DNA of 64,000 nucleotides from Gammaproteobacteria bacterium (GCA_029884425.1 JAOUHV010000010.1:17164-81163), one strand, 5' to 3'. Positions 42,482 through 55,326 are shown, counted from the stretch's first letter. The notes: generated by a model from the letters alone, not told the origin. Numbers and translations are program-made.

Positions 42482-44740
42482 TTACATCTCTACCGGCTCG
42501 GCAATGCCGTGGCCTTGCACAAAATCAATTCCGATCTCTTCCAGGGCGTACAGAATGTCGTCGTTTTCAACAAACTCGGCAATGGTCTGGATGCCCAGCA
42601 CATGGCCGATCTGGTGAAAGGCTTCCACCATTGCCAGATCAACTTTGCTCTGCGTGATATTGCGCACGAAGGAACCATCAATCTTCAGGTAATCAATGTT
42701 CAGGCGTTTCAGGTAACTGAACGATGACATGCCGCTGCCAAAATCATCCAGCGCAAACCGGCAGCCGAGTGATTTTAATTCGCGAATAAATTGGGTCGCG
42801 TTGAGCCAGTTGGCAATCGCCGCAGTTTCGGTAATTTCAAAACAGATTTTGTGTGGATTAATGCCACTGTGCTGAAATTCGTTCAGCACATAGCCGAGAA
42901 AACTGTCGTCAGTGAACGATTGGGCGGAAATGTTGATGGTCCACAATTCGGCATTGAGGTCATCGTGTTGTCCAGAGGCCAACGTGTGCAGTGCATGACG
43001 TATGACCCAGCGGTCAATGTTGGTCATCAGGCCAAAGCGCTCGGCAGCAGGAATAAATGCCAATGGCGAAATGAGCTGGCCATTGGTGTCTATCATTCGC
43101 AGCAATAACTCAAAATGCTGACCGCCAACGGTGTTGCGGGTGGGGCGAATCAGTTGGCGGTGAATCAAAAAGCGGTCTTCTTCCAGCGCGCGGGTGATAT
43201 TGGAGGTTTGCAGCATGTCGCCGTGATGCTGATTGATTTCATTGTCATCCAGACTATGAATCCAGGCGCGATTGCGGCCTTGATCTTTGGCGACATAACA
43301 AGCGGCATCGGCCTGACGCAACGCATCGATAGCGCCCTCGGAGAATTGATCGATCAGCACGATGCCGATGCTGGCGCCGACTTTGAAAATGTTGTCCTGC
43401 CAGGAAAAGCGGAAATTTTGTACGCGCAGCAGCAACTGGTTGGCTATGCTGAGCGCCTGTTCGGCTTCGCAGTTTTCCAACAGCAAACCAAATTCATCGC
43501 CACCCAGTCGCGCCAAGGTGTCGTTGTAACGAATGTCATGCTGCAGCAGCTCTGACAGGTCCTGCAGTAATTTATCGCCAGCGTCATGGCCACAGGTGTC
43601 GTTGACGATTTTGAACTGATCCAGGTCAATGTACAGCAACGCGTGTTGCTCGTTGCGCAAGCGAGCCAGTTCAATGGCCTGACCAAGGCGACGCTCAAAT
43701 TCGCGACGATTGAGCAGGCTGGTGAGCACGTCATGTTGTGCGTGCCAGTGAAGCTGGCTGCTGATCATCCGTGAATGAGTGACATCGCGGAATACAATCA
43801 CATGGCCGCTGCAGATATTTTGCTCGCAACGCAGTGGCGAAATGCTACCTTCGACGGCATAAATTTCATGGTGGCGATTTTTCAGTTGCAACTCGCCGGG
43901 AAGATCTACTGTGGTGTTGTATTCGCTGGTCAGCAAATCCAGTGGCCGGTCAGTGCGCTCATCAGAGACACAAATGACACCGCTAAATGGCTGGCCTTGG
44001 GCTTCATCATTTGTCCAGCCGCACAGCGATTCGGCGACAGGATTGAGGAAAGTGATGCGTTTTTCGTTGTCTACGGAAATGACCGCTTCGCCCAGGGCTT
44101 TCAGGGTGGTCTGCGCCTGGTGTTTTTCTCGCCGCAGATCAGTTTCCATGCGGCTGGTGCGGCGCATGACCAGTGCGGCGACGATAATGGCCAACGCAAT
44201 GGTGGCGATATCAAACAGGCCGATGAAGCGTGCGATTTGCTGATGCTCATTTTTTGCGCTCAGGAGTCGTTCCTGTGTGGTGCGATCAAGGTGTTTGATG
44301 AGCGATTCCAGGTTTTCGGCGAGCTGTTGCCCGGTTTCCATTTCTGTTTGCAGGTCTTGGGTATGGTTCGCATGCAGTTGCACTACCTTGGTGAGTAGTT
44401 GGCTGGCAGGCGTCAGTGACGCACCCTGAGGGTGTTTGGCCAGTTCGTCGATGGTGTGTTTGATTTGTTGCAGTGGAACGCTGAGTCGTTGGTAGTTTTC
44501 CAGCGCCAGTGCGTTGCTGTTGGTCTGGATTTGATAAATCGCCAGGTTGTTGTAGCGCAGTAGTTGCAGCAGCGAATGCGCAGCTTGGGTTTGTTGGTCG
44601 TGAATGCTGGCAATGGTGAAATTGGCGTCGCGAGTGTTATGGACGTAGCGTTGTCCCGTAAAGCTGACGAGTGCCATCAGGATGACAATCAGCAAGAATC
44701 CGGAACCCACGCTGTGTTGGGTGCTCATAATTTTATTCAT
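42482..44740 (-). CDS. Membrane sensor protein with PAS, GGDEF and EAL domains
   Basis: The 752-residue protein has two membrane spans (about 12-32 and 172-192) around a helical periplasmic sensor. A PAS domain (about 200-325) follows, then GGDEF (about 340-500) and EAL (about 510-750). The cyclase loop is intact, R-L-G-G-D-E-F. The EAL motif reads E-L-L (F-E-L-L-L-R), which keeps the metal-binding glutamate. L-D-D-F-G-S-G, the N in E-I-T-E-T and L-K-I-D-G-S are also present, so c-di-GMP hydrolysis is likely. ATG 44740 starts just before the first span; codons up to 63 bases upstream are possible. Confidence 0.88.
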   Translation of the reverse strand: MNKIMSTQHSVGSGFLLIVILMALVSFTGQRYVHNTRDANFTIASIHDQQTQAAHSLLQLLRYNNLAIYQIQTNSNALALENYQRLSVPLQQIKHTIDELAKHPQGASLTPASQLLTKVVQLHANHTQDLQTEMETGQQLAENLESLIKHLDRTTQERLLSAKNEHQQIARFIGLFDIATIALAIIVAALVMRRTSRMETDLRREKHQAQTTLKALGEAVISVDNEKRITFLNPVAESLCGWTNDEAQGQPFSGVICVSDERTDRPLDLLTSEYNTTVDLPGELQLKNRHHEIYAVEGSISPLRCEQNICSGHVIVFRDVTHSRMISSQLHWHAQHDVLTSLLNRREFERRLGQAIELARLRNEQHALLYIDLDQFKIVNDTCGHDAGDKLLQDLSELLQHDIRYNDTLARLGGDEFGLLLENCEAEQALSIANQLLLRVQNFRFSWQDNIFKVGASIGIVLIDQFSEGAIDALRQADAACYVAKDQGRNRAWIHSLDDNEINQHHGDMLQTSNITRALEEDRFLIHRQLIRPTRNTVGGQHFELLLRMIDTNGQLISPLAFIPAAERFGLMTNIDRWVIRHALHTLASGQHDDLNAELWTINISAQSFTDDSFLGYVLNEFQHSGINPHKICFEITETAAIANWLNATQFIRELKSLGCRFALDDFGSGMSSFSYLKRLNIDYLKIDGSFVRNITQSKVDLAMVEAFHQIGHVLGIQTIAEFVENDDILYALEEIGIDFVQGHGIAEPVEM

Positions 44741-44990
44741 TGTTGTAGCACAGCTTTCGCGGGCCATCCGTGGCAGTGGTCCGTGGCGTCTGGCGCACGG
44801 CATACAATGTCTAACAGTTAGTATTTACTCAATCTAATTGATGAAATCAAGAACCAGAGTAAGTTTCCGTAATGTTTTCAATCTATTGACATATGGAAAC
44901 CGGAAGAAAATGCCGGGATAAAAATGGCGTGCGCCCCCCGGCACCATTGATTAAAATAGGCGCCCCACGAAATTCCAGAGTAGATGTCCG

Positions 44991-47015
44991 GTGTCCGCCC
45001 AGCTCAATCCCCGTCAGTTAGAAGCGGTCAAATATATTGACGGTCCATTGTTGGTGCTGGCCGGTGCTGGCTCGGGCAAAACCCGCGTTATCACCCAGAA
45101 AATCGCCTATCTGATCCAGCAATGTGGCATGCAGGCGCGCAATATCGCTGCCGTGACCTTTACCAACAAAGCCGCTCGCGAGATGAAAGAGCGTGCCTCG
45201 GCACTGCTGGAGGGCAAGCAGGGGCATGGCTTAAAAGTATCCACCTTTCACACCCTGGGCCTGAATATTATTCGCCGCGAGTATAAGCATCTGCGGCTGA
45301 AGGCCGGCTTTTCCATTTTTGATGCCTCGGATTCGCATGGCCTGATTCGCGAAATCATGAATCGTGACATTGGCGGTGATCAGGACATTGTGCAGTTGGT
45401 GCAGTGGAAAATTTCCGGCTGGAAAAATGACCTGGTTTCTCCCTCTGCGGCGATGTCGCGGGTTGAAGATGAAACTGATCGTGTCGCAGCGGTGGTCTAC
45501 GAAGCCTATGCCCGTCATTTGCAGGCGTACAATGCGTTGGATTTTGATGACCTGATTTATCGCCCGGTGGAGCTATTCCGCGATTTTCCCGAGGTGCTGC
45601 AGGAGTGGCGCAACCGGATTCGCTATTTGCTGGTGGACGAGTGCCAGGACACCAACGGCTGTCAGTACGAGCTGGTGAGGTTGCTGGTAGGCAGTCGCGG
45701 CGCGTTGACGGTGGTGGGTGATGACGATCAGTCCATTTACGCCTGGCGTGGTGCGCGGCCGGAAAACATGGCGACACTAAAAAATGATTTTCCGAATCTG
45801 AAAGTGGTCAAGCTGGAACAGAATTACCGTTCCATGGGGCGCATCCTCAAAGCGGCAAACACCTTGATCGCCAATAATCCCCACGTGTTTGAGAAAACCT
45901 TGTGGAGCGACAAAGGCTTCGGTGATCCGTTGCGCGTTATTCGCTGCAAGGATGACGAGCACGAAGCGCAGCGAGTGGTCAGTGAAATTCTGGCGCATCG
46001 TTTCAAACATCGCACCGACTATCGCGACTATGCGGTGCTGTACCGCAGCAATCACCAGAGCCGGCTGCTGGAAAAATCTCTGCGCGAGCATCGTATTCCG
46101 TATTTTTTAACTGGCGGCAGTTCGTTTTTTGAGAAGAGTGAAGTTAAGGACATCATGTCCTATCTTCGTTTGCTCGCCAACCCAGATGATGACTCCGCGT
46201 TTTTGCGCATCATCAATGTGCCGCGTCGCGAAATCGGTGCTTCCACCATGGAAAAACTGGGCGCCTATGCGCAGCAGCGCAACGTCTCGTTGTACGACGC
46301 CTGTTGGGAGATGGGCTTGGCCACCGTGCTGCCTGAGCGAGCAGTGGTAAATTTGCAGCGGTTTGTCGAATGGATTTCGCGCATTCGTGATCGTGCCGAG
46401 CGCGGTGACTTCATGGAAGCGCTGCGCGACATGGTGCGCGAAATGGATTACGAAGTCTGGCTCAATGATCAGAGCAAGGACGAAACCGCTGCCGAAAAAC
46501 GCATGGCCAATGTGTACGAATTGCTTGCATGGATACAGCGCGTGCAGGAGGCCGAAGATGGCGGCAAAGACAAAACCCTGGCCGAGGTGGTATCGTACCT
46601 GACGCTGATGAATATTCTTGATCGCCAGGAGGACGAAGAGTCCGGTGACGCGGTGTCGCTGATGACGCTGCATGCGTCCAAGGGTTTGGAATTTCCCTAC
46701 GTGTTCATCATTGGCATGGAAGAAGAAATTCTGCCGCACCGCACCAGTCTGGAAGAAGACAATATCGAAGAAGAACGTCGCCTGGCCTACGTGGGCATTA
46801 CCCGCGCGCAACGTAATTTGACGTTTAGTTTTGCCTCGATTCGCCGGCGCTATGGCGAGACCGCCAGTTGTGAGCCCAGTCGTTTTCTCAACGAGCTGCC
46901 GGAAGATGATTTGATCTGGGAAGGCGGCAAGGCCGAGCAGGTGGACCCGGAAGAGCGCCAGCAGCGCGGTCAGGCACATTTGGCGAATTTACGTGGGATG
47001 TTGAAAAGGGAATAG
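44991..47015 (+). CDS. rep: ATP-dependent DNA helicase Rep
   Basis: Rep is a UvrD/PcrA-like superfamily 1 helicase that moves 3'-5' and clears protein blocks ahead of replication forks. The 674-residue protein carries Q-motif Q-L-E-A-V, Walker A A-G-A-G-S-G-K-T, Ib F-T-N-K-A-A, motif II D-E-C-Q-D-T, III G-D-D-D-Q-S-I-Y-A-W-R-G, IV L-E-Q-N-Y-R-S, V T-L-H-A-S-K-G-L-E-F and VI Y-V-G-I-T-R-A. The conserved N-terminus (L-N-P-R-Q) supports GTG 44991. Length is that of E. coli Rep. Confidence 0.95.
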   Translation: MSAQLNPRQLEAVKYIDGPLLVLAGAGSGKTRVITQKIAYLIQQCGMQARNIAAVTFTNKAAREMKERASALLEGKQGHGLKVSTFHTLGLNIIRREYKHLRLKAGFSIFDASDSHGLIREIMNRDIGGDQDIVQLVQWKISGWKNDLVSPSAAMSRVEDETDRVAAVVYEAYARHLQAYNALDFDDLIYRPVELFRDFPEVLQEWRNRIRYLLVDECQDTNGCQYELVRLLVGSRGALTVVGDDDQSIYAWRGARPENMATLKNDFPNLKVVKLEQNYRSMGRILKAANTLIANNPHVFEKTLWSDKGFGDPLRVIRCKDDEHEAQRVVSEILAHRFKHRTDYRDYAVLYRSNHQSRLLEKSLREHRIPYFLTGGSSFFEKSEVKDIMSYLRLLANPDDDSAFLRIINVPRREIGASTMEKLGAYAQQRNVSLYDACWEMGLATVLPERAVVNLQRFVEWISRIRDRAERGDFMEALRDMVREMDYEVWLNDQSKDETAAEKRMANVYELLAWIQRVQEAEDGGKDKTLAEVVSYLTLMNILDRQEDEESGDAVSLMTLHASKGLEFPYVFIIGMEEEILPHRTSLEEDNIEEERRLAYVGITRAQRNLTFSFASIRRRYGETASCEPSRFLNELPEDDLIWEGGKAEQVDPEERQQRGQAHLANLRGMLKRE

Positions 47016-47019
47016 AGAA

Positions 47020-47322
47020 ATGAAAAAGCTGATAGGGATGTTGTTGGGTTTATCGACGGTTGCCTGCGTTGCCATTCCGGTGACCGACTATAGTTACGAG
47101 GCGAAGTGCGAAATTTCGTCGGACCGGAAAACGCTGAAAATTATCGATGTGGCCAAGGAAACGAATACGTATTATTCGATTGAGGGACTCACGTCCACGC
47201 CAATTTTGTTGCCAATCAGCGCGGTTGTTTCGGGGACATACGTTGCCATAAACAACGTGTATCAGATAGGCGAGGAAAGAGTGAAGTGCGGTTCCGGGGA
47301 AAACCAGAAAAACAGGAATTAG
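47020..47322 (+). CDS. Small secreted or lipoprotein-like hypothetical protein
   Basis: This 100-residue protein has an N-terminal signal peptide (M-K-K-L-I-G-M-L-L-G). A cysteine at residue 16 in T-V-A-C could be a weak lipobox; Cys29 and Cys89 could form a disulfide. The mature part is predicted mostly beta with a hydrophobic V-V-S-G-T-Y-V-A-I patch. A GGGAATAGAG lies before ATG 47020, four bases after rep. I do not recognise the family. The stop overlaps that of purN by four bases. Confidence 0.6.
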   Translation: MKKLIGMLLGLSTVACVAIPVTDYSYEAKCEISSDRKTLKIIDVAKETNTYYSIEGLTSTPILLPISAVVSGTYVAINNVYQIGEERVKCGSGENQKNRN

Positions 47323-47999
47323 GTTGGGCAGTCCTGTCCCAGCAAAAACGGCTGCAGATAGTTGCGGCCATCCAGTTCAAATCCTGGCGAAGCCATTTTT
47401 AAACGGCCTTGCGCAAACCATTTCACCACGCGTGGATAAATGACGTGTTCTTGCTGCTGCACTTTGGCAGCCAGCGTTTGTGCGTTGTCGTCGCTGGTTA
47501 TATCGACTGCGGCTTGCAGTATTGCCGCGCCCGCATCCAATTCTTCACTGACAAAATGCACACTGACGCCATGCTGTGTTTCGCCTGCATCGATTGCGCG
47601 CTGATGAGTGTTGAGGCCGCGAAACTTGGGCAGCAATGATGGATGGATGTTGAGCATGCGGCCGCTGTAGCGGCGCACAAAATCGTCGGTGAGGATGCGC
47701 ATGAAACCGGCCAGTACCACCAGTTGCGGTGCGTGGCGATCAATCGCCTGCATCATCGCCGCGTCATAGTCTTCGCGGCTGGGAAAATCTTTGTGAGAAA
47801 TGACTTCGGTGGCAATGCCTGCCTGACGGGCGCGCTCCAGGCCAAAGGCATCGGCGCGATTGCTGAACACGGCGCGGATGGCGATGGGCAGAGAGCCGTC
47901 GTTTTGACCGTCGATCAGGGCCTGCAGATTGCTGCCGCTGCCGGAGATCAAAACGACAACGGGCATGACAGAAGTCATGCCCTGGGTGTTGCGCGTCAT
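47319..47999 (-). CDS. purN: Phosphoribosylglycinamide formyltransferase
   Basis: PurN transfers a formyl group from 10-formyltetrahydrofolate to GAR in purine synthesis. The protein has V-L-I-S-G-S-G-S-N-L-Q-A for phosphate binding, the catalytic N-I-H-P-S-L-L-P region and G-V-S-V-H-F-V-x-x-x-x-D (catalytic Asp). ATG 47999 gives 226 residues; ATG 47978 or 47966 would give a more usual length and are also plausible. It follows purM by four bases in the same operon. Confidence 0.94.
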   Translation of the reverse strand: MTRNTQGMTSVMPVVVLISGSGSNLQALIDGQNDGSLPIAIRAVFSNRADAFGLERARQAGIATEVISHKDFPSREDYDAAMMQAIDRHAPQLVVLAGFMRILTDDFVRRYSGRMLNIHPSLLPKFRGLNTHQRAIDAGETQHGVSVHFVSEELDAGAAILQAAVDITSDDNAQTLAAKVQQQEHVIYPRVVKWFAQGRLKMASPGFELDGRNYLQPFLLGQDCPT

Positions 48000-48003
48000 G
48001 TGA

Positions 48004-49038
48004 TTATCTGACGCTGACGTAGGGTTCGGCCTGGTCGCAGGCTTCCAACTGACCAATGACCTGCGCCTGTTCGCCGTCGGCCTTGAGCGAGGCCAGTACT
48101 GCCGCGACATCGGCCTGCTCTACGCACAGCACCATGCCGATACCGGCGTTGAAGGTGCGGTACATTTCCTGGTCCTGGATGTTGCCCTTCTCCTGCAGCC
48201 AGTCAAAAATCGCTGGACGTGTCCAGCTCTTGCCATCGATGGCGGCATGGGTATGCTCGGCCATGACGCGAGGCAGGTTTTCCAGCAGGCCACCGCCAGT
48301 GATGTGGGCGGCGGCGCGGATCTTGCCGGCCTTCATCAGCTTGAGCAGCGGTTTGACGTAAATGCGGGTCGGTGCCAGCAGGGCGTCACCCAGGGTGGTG
48401 TCGCCAAACGCATCGGTCAACTTGGCGCCGGCATGGTCAACGACCTTGCGGGCCAGAGAGTAACCGTTGGAGTGCAGACCGGAGGAAGACAGGCCGATCA
48501 GTGCCTGGCCGGGTTTGACCTGGCTGCCGTCGATGATGTCGTCTTTCTCGACAATGCCGACCGCAAAACCGGCCAAGTCGTAGTCGCCAGGGCTGTACAT
48601 ACCGGGCATTTCTGCGGTTTCGCCGCCGATCAGGGCGCAGCCAGACTGCAGGCAGCCTTCGCCAATGCCGCTGATGACCTGGGAAGCCGCGTCAACGTCG
48701 AGCTTGCCCGTGGCGTAGTAGTCGAGGAAGTACAGTGGTTCGGCGCCCGTGACGACAATGTCGTTCACGCACATGGCCACCAGGTCGATGCCGATGGTGT
48801 CATGCTTGTTTAATTTTTGCGCCAGCATTAATTTGGTGCCCACGCCATCAGTTCCGGAGACCAGGACGGGCTTTTTGTAGCCGGCGGGTAGTTCGAACAG
48901 GCCACCGAATCCTCCCAGGCCGGAAACCACGCCTGGACGGCGAGTGGCTTTGGCGATGGGCTTGATACGGTCAACCAGAGCGTTACCGGCGTCGATATCG
49001 ACACCAGCGTCACGGTAATTCAGCGAAGGCGTTTTCAC
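48004..49038 (-). CDS. purM: Phosphoribosylformylglycinamidine cyclo-ligase
   Basis: PurM makes aminoimidazole ribotide from FGAM with ATP. The 344-residue protein has [21 protein letters not shown], the [10 protein letters not shown] segment, [11 protein letters not shown] and [12 protein letters not shown]. All are standard for the family. The start is GTG 49038 with no strong ribosome site. It precedes purN and is divergent from the DUF2066 gene. Confidence 0.96.
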   Translation of the reverse strand: MKTPSLNYRDAGVDIDAGNALVDRIKPIAKATRRPGVVSGLGGFGGLFELPAGYKKPVLVSGTDGVGTKLMLAQKLNKHDTIGIDLVAMCVNDIVVTGAEPLYFLDYYATGKLDVDAASQVISGIGEGCLQSGCALIGGETAEMPGMYSPGDYDLAGFAVGIVEKDDIIDGSQVKPGQALIGLSSSGLHSNGYSLARKVVDHAGAKLTDAFGDTTLGDALLAPTRIYVKPLLKLMKAGKIRAAAHITGGGLLENLPRVMAEHTHAAIDGKSWTRPAIFDWLQEKGNIQDQEMYRTFNAGIGMVLCVEQADVAAVLASLKADGEQAQVIGQLEACDQAEPYVSVR

Positions 49039-49195
49039 GATGGGGGCGGTCTCTAATGTAATGATTGCTCAGGAAAATGGACAAAATACGGTACAAAACC
49101 AAAACATGCTAGACTGTGAGCCGAGGGTGCCGTTTGGGGGGTGCCCGGAGATAGTCAGCGGCGCCCATTATATCAGCTTGGGATTGAACATAGGT

Positions 49196-50290
49196 ATGAT
49201 GAAACGAGTTTTCTTGCTCTTGACCTTCCTGTCACTGGGGTTTTCTGGTGCGCTGCAGGCGACTACCCTGCCCAATCTGTATGAAGTGATCACTACGGTT
49301 CCCGACCAGACCAATGAAACACGCCAGCTGGCGATTAGCCAGGCGTTTGATGAATTATTGGTGCGCGTGACCGGAGATGCCGGCGTGGTACTGCGCCCCG
49401 AACTGGCCAAGTTGCGAGCCTCTGCCGCCCAATGGGTGCGCCAGTTCAGCTACGAGCGGGTGACGCCACCTGCGCCACCACCGTCTGCCGATGGCAGCAA
49501 AGTGGCCCCGCCCAAGCCCTATTTGCAGCTTCGGGCGAAATTTGACGAAGAACCGGTGAATGAAGCCCTGTGGAAAAACAAATTGCCGGTGTGGGGCAAG
49601 GTCAGGCCATCGGTACTGGTTTGGCTGGCGGTGCAGAGCGATGATCGCCGGTTTATGATGGACCCTAATGACCCCAGCAATGAGCTGGTACAGTCGCTGC
49701 GCAGCAACAGTGAACGCCGCGGCGTGCCGCTGGTGATGCCGATGATGGACCTGGAAGATCAGCTGAACATGAATTATGCCACGGCCTGGGAAGGGACGGA
49801 TGATCAGATCATGAAAGCTTCCAAACGCTATGCGCCAGAAGCTGTGCTGGTGGGGCGGATCAGTAATGATGGTTTTGGTGGCTGGAAGGTGCGCTGGAGT
49901 TTGTATCAGCAGGGCGTTCCGTATCACTGGAGTGTCGCGGACATCACCAATCTGACCCAGGTGGCGGCGATTGGCATTGATGGTGTGGCCGACAATCTGG
50001 CGCAACGTTACGCTCATGTGGGCGAAGGCGAATCGGGGGCTTATTGGCTGGAGATCACCGACGTGAAAAGCCTGCAGGACTATGCCCGGGTGGGACGCTA
50101 TCTGAAATCCCTGGCGGCGGTAGACGGTTTGGAGCTGCAATCAGTCATCGAGGATCAGTTGAGTTTTCGCGTCAATGTGCGCGGCGGTATCGCCAGTCTG
50201 GAGCAGGCGATTTCGCTGGGAAGTACGCTCAAAGCGACCCAAAAAGAACGCTTTTCTGACCGAGTGCTGGTGTACTCGCTGCAGCCATGA
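49196..50290 (+). CDS. DUF2066 family periplasmic protein
   Basis: This 364-residue protein has a signal peptide (K-R-V-F-L-L-L-T-F-L-S-L-G-F) and the DUF2066 pattern: R-x-x-A-I-S-Q-A-F-D-E-L-L-V-R-V-T-G-D near residue 40 and F-x-Y-E-R. A proline-rich loop and repeated W-x-V-R-W strands follow. Function is unknown. A longer frame starts at 49040, but ATG 49196/49199 begins the signal peptide. It is the first gene of a four-gene operon leading to hda, an arrangement common near purM in Pseudomonas-like bacteria. Confidence 0.86.
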   Translation: MMKRVFLLLTFLSLGFSGALQATTLPNLYEVITTVPDQTNETRQLAISQAFDELLVRVTGDAGVVLRPELAKLRASAAQWVRQFSYERVTPPAPPPSADGSKVAPPKPYLQLRAKFDEEPVNEALWKNKLPVWGKVRPSVLVWLAVQSDDRRFMMDPNDPSNELVQSLRSNSERRGVPLVMPMMDLEDQLNMNYATAWEGTDDQIMKASKRYAPEAVLVGRISNDGFGGWKVRWSLYQQGVPYHWSVADITNLTQVAAIGIDGVADNLAQRYAHVGEGESGAYWLEITDVKSLQDYARVGRYLKSLAAVDGLELQSVIEDQLSFRVNVRGGIASLEQAISLGSTLKATQKERFSDRVLVYSLQP

Positions 50291-50850
50291 ACGCCAAACA
50301 CATCCCCAATCTGATTACTTTGCTGCGCATCCTGCTGGTGCCGGTGGTGGTTTGGCAGATTGTCTATGGTCAGGCCTGGCTGGCGTTGTCGCTTTTCCTG
50401 TTCGCGGCGATATCGGATGGCGTGGATGGCTATCTGGCCCGGCGTTATGGTTGGCGGACGCGGCTGGGGTCGATTCTGGACCCGCTGGCTGACAAGTTAT
50501 TGATGGTGTCGATTTTCATCACCCTGGGCTGGTTGTTGGTGGTGCCTTTCTGGTTTGTGCTGCTGGTGCTGGTGCGCGATGTGGTGATTATTGTCGGCGG
50601 CATTGCCTACCACATGCTGGTGGGCAAGTATTCCATGGCGCCCAGCCTGATCAGCAAAATCAATACGACAGTGCAGATGCTGCTGGTCAGCGTGCTGATG
50701 GTTGCGCCATTGTGGGGTATGCCTGATACGCTGATTCAGGGCCTGTTCTACGTCGCAGCGCTGACCACGGTGCTCAGCGGTATCAATTACGTCTGGGTGT
50801 GGGGTTGCCGCGCTGCGCATCACGACCGGCATATGGGGGCGTCGTCTTGA
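50287..50850 (+). CDS. CDP-alcohol phosphatidyltransferase family protein (PgsA-like)
   Basis: The 187-residue membrane protein has four or more hydrophobic segments and the defining family motif D-G-V-D-G-Y-L-A-R-R-Y with G-S-I-L-D-P-L-A-D-K (pattern D-G-x2-A-R-x8-G-x3-D-x3-D). Such enzymes exchange CMP from CDP-diacylglycerol for an alcohol. It resembles PgsA, but a second copy elsewhere usually does that job, so its own alcohol is uncertain. Its ATG overlaps the DUF2066 stop by four bases. Confidence 0.88.
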   Translation: MNAKHIPNLITLLRILLVPVVVWQIVYGQAWLALSLFLFAAISDGVDGYLARRYGWRTRLGSILDPLADKLLMVSIFITLGWLLVVPFWFVLLVLVRDVVIIVGGIAYHMLVGKYSMAPSLISKINTTVQMLLVSVLMVAPLWGMPDTLIQGLFYVAALTTVLSGINYVWVWGCRAAHHDRHMGASS

Positions 50851-51905
50851 CCTTGTCACAGCGCTGGTTTTGGTTGTCGGTGGCAGCGATTGCGCTGCTG
50901 TTAATCTATCTGCTGGCACCGGTGCTTACGCCGTTTCTGGTGGCGGCGATACTCGCCTATATCGGCGATCCCTGGGTTGATCGACTGGAAAAACGCATGC
51001 CGCGCGGTGTTGCGGTGGCGCTGGTGTTTGTGCTGATCATGGGCGCTATTGTCGCTGCGCTGATGCTGCTGGTGCCCCTGCTGCAACAGCAGTTGGCGAG
51101 TTTTTATGATCGCCTGCCGCAATACATTGATCGTATTCAGGCGGAGTTCCTACCGTGGGTGAGCGGATTGCTGGGTGTTGATAAGCCGGACCTGCAACTC
51201 GGCGAACTGAAACAGTTGCTGGCCGAACGTCTGCAGGGTGGCGGCGCAGTGTCGGGCGTGTGGCAGACGGTTGCCAACTCGGGCGTGGCGTTGCTGACGA
51301 CCGTGGCCAATGTGTTGCTGATTCCTGTACTGACGTTTTACCTGCTGCGTGACTGGGATATTTTACTGGAGCGCATTCATCATTTGTTGCCTCGTCATAT
51401 TGAGCAAGCCACGGTTTCCCTGGCGCGAGCCTCCGATGAAGTGCTGTCGGCGTTTTTGCGAGGCCAGATTCAGGTGATGCTGGGACTGGGCATGGTGTAC
51501 AGCCTTGGTCTGTGGCTGGTGGGCTTGGACTTCTCGTTGTTGATCGGCATGCTGGCCGGGCTGGTGAGCTTTGTGCCGTACCTGGGGATGGTGGTTGGCC
51601 TGGGGGTGGCGAGCACGGTGGCGCTGCTGCAGTTCCAGGATGCCATGGTGTTGTTGCCGGTGCTGGCAGTGTTTGCCACCGGGCAACTGCTGGAGAGCTT
51701 TGTGCTGACGCCCCTGCTGGTGGGCGATCGGATTGGCCTGCATCCGGTCGCGGTGATTTTTGCGGTGATGGCGGGCGGGCAGTTGTTTGGTTTTTTTGGT
51801 ATCCTGCTGGCGCTGCCGGTGGCGGCGGTGGTGATGGTGCTGTTACGCCACGCCCGTCAGCACTATCTCGACAGTCATCTGTACCAACGCCGCGATATTC
51901 CGTAA
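50847..51905 (+). CDS. perM: AI-2E family transporter (PerM-like)
   Basis: This 352-residue inner-membrane protein has the seven to eight spans of the AI-2E/PerM family, with P-V-L-T-P-F-L-V-A-A-I-L-A-Y near residue 25 and the C-terminal F-V-P-Y-L-G-M and G-D-R-I-G-L-H-P-V. Members move small molecules or act as antiporters; the substrate is unknown. TTG 50847 overlaps the preceding stop and has a GGGGG upstream, giving a usual N-terminus; the longer frame from 50799 runs inside the previous gene. Confidence 0.88.
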   Translation: MTLSQRWFWLSVAAIALLLIYLLAPVLTPFLVAAILAYIGDPWVDRLEKRMPRGVAVALVFVLIMGAIVAALMLLVPLLQQQLASFYDRLPQYIDRIQAEFLPWVSGLLGVDKPDLQLGELKQLLAERLQGGGAVSGVWQTVANSGVALLTTVANVLLIPVLTFYLLRDWDILLERIHHLLPRHIEQATVSLARASDEVLSAFLRGQIQVMLGLGMVYSLGLWLVGLDFSLLIGMLAGLVSFVPYLGMVVGLGVASTVALLQFQDAMVLLPVLAVFATGQLLESFVLTPLLVGDRIGLHPVAVIFAVMAGGQLFGFFGILLALPVAAVVMVLLRHARQHYLDSHLYQRRDIP

Positions 51906-51920
51906 CGTTATTTCCTGCCC

Positions 51921-54753
<2,833 letters not shown>

Positions 54754-54837
54754 GAATGCGAATTCCTTTGGCCGGCGAGCATATACTAGCGGGTGGCGCG
54801 TGGGCCAATTATGGGCGTGAGAGGGGTTAAATTTCAA

Positions 54838-55326
54838 ATGGTTAAACGCACACTGGGGATCTGGTTGGTCATGGGGGGGCTGTTTGGCGGCGGCACCGCG
54901 CTGGCCGCGCCGGTATCGTTGGAGCTGGCCGATATGCACGGCCGCGAGCATCGCTTGCAGGATTATCGTGGCCAGTGGGTGGTGGTGAACTACTGGGCGA
55001 CATGGTGCGTGCCTTGCCGAACCGAGCTGCCGGAGTTACAGGCGTTTTATACGAAATACCGGCACCGTGGGGTGATGGTGATCGGGGTAAATTACGAGGA
55101 CACACCACAGGAAAAAGTGCAGGCGTTCGTCAAACAGCACCGGCTGGGCTTTCCTGTGTGGCTGGCGTCACCTGATGAACCCAGTCCGCTGGGCGAGGTG
55201 CGTGGCTTGCCAACGACCTTTATTGTGGCGCCCAGCGGCGAAGTGGTTGCGCGTCATCAGGGAAAGGTGACCGAGGCAATGCTGGTGAAACTGACCCGGC
55301 GCAGTGGTGCGCCTGCCGCAGATTGA
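54838..55326 (+). CDS. TlpA-like periplasmic thioredoxin-family protein
   Basis: This 162-residue protein has a signal peptide or anchor (W-L-V-M-G-G-L-F-G-G) ending at A-L-A-A and a thioredoxin-like domain of the TlpA/ResA type. Its redox motif is W-C-V-P-C near residue 58, and the cis-proline lies in G-L-P-T-T-F. Such proteins reduce disulfides in the periplasm, often for cytochrome c assembly; no ccm genes are near. ATG 54838 has GAGGGG about 12 bases upstream. It is divergent from the fumarase gene. Confidence 0.87.
   Translation: MVKRTLGIWLVMGGLFGGGTALAAPVSLELADMHGREHRLQDYRGQWVVVNYWATWCVPCRTELPELQAFYTKYRHRGVMVIGVNYEDTPQEKVQAFVKQHRLGFPVWLASPDEPSPLGEVRGLPTTFIVAPSGEVVARHQGKVTEAMLVKLTRRSGAPAAD

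Noticed and set aside
44886..44914. TTGACA upstream of rep as a promoter
   Set aside because: No acceptable -10 box lies 16-18 bases downstream, so I did not call it.
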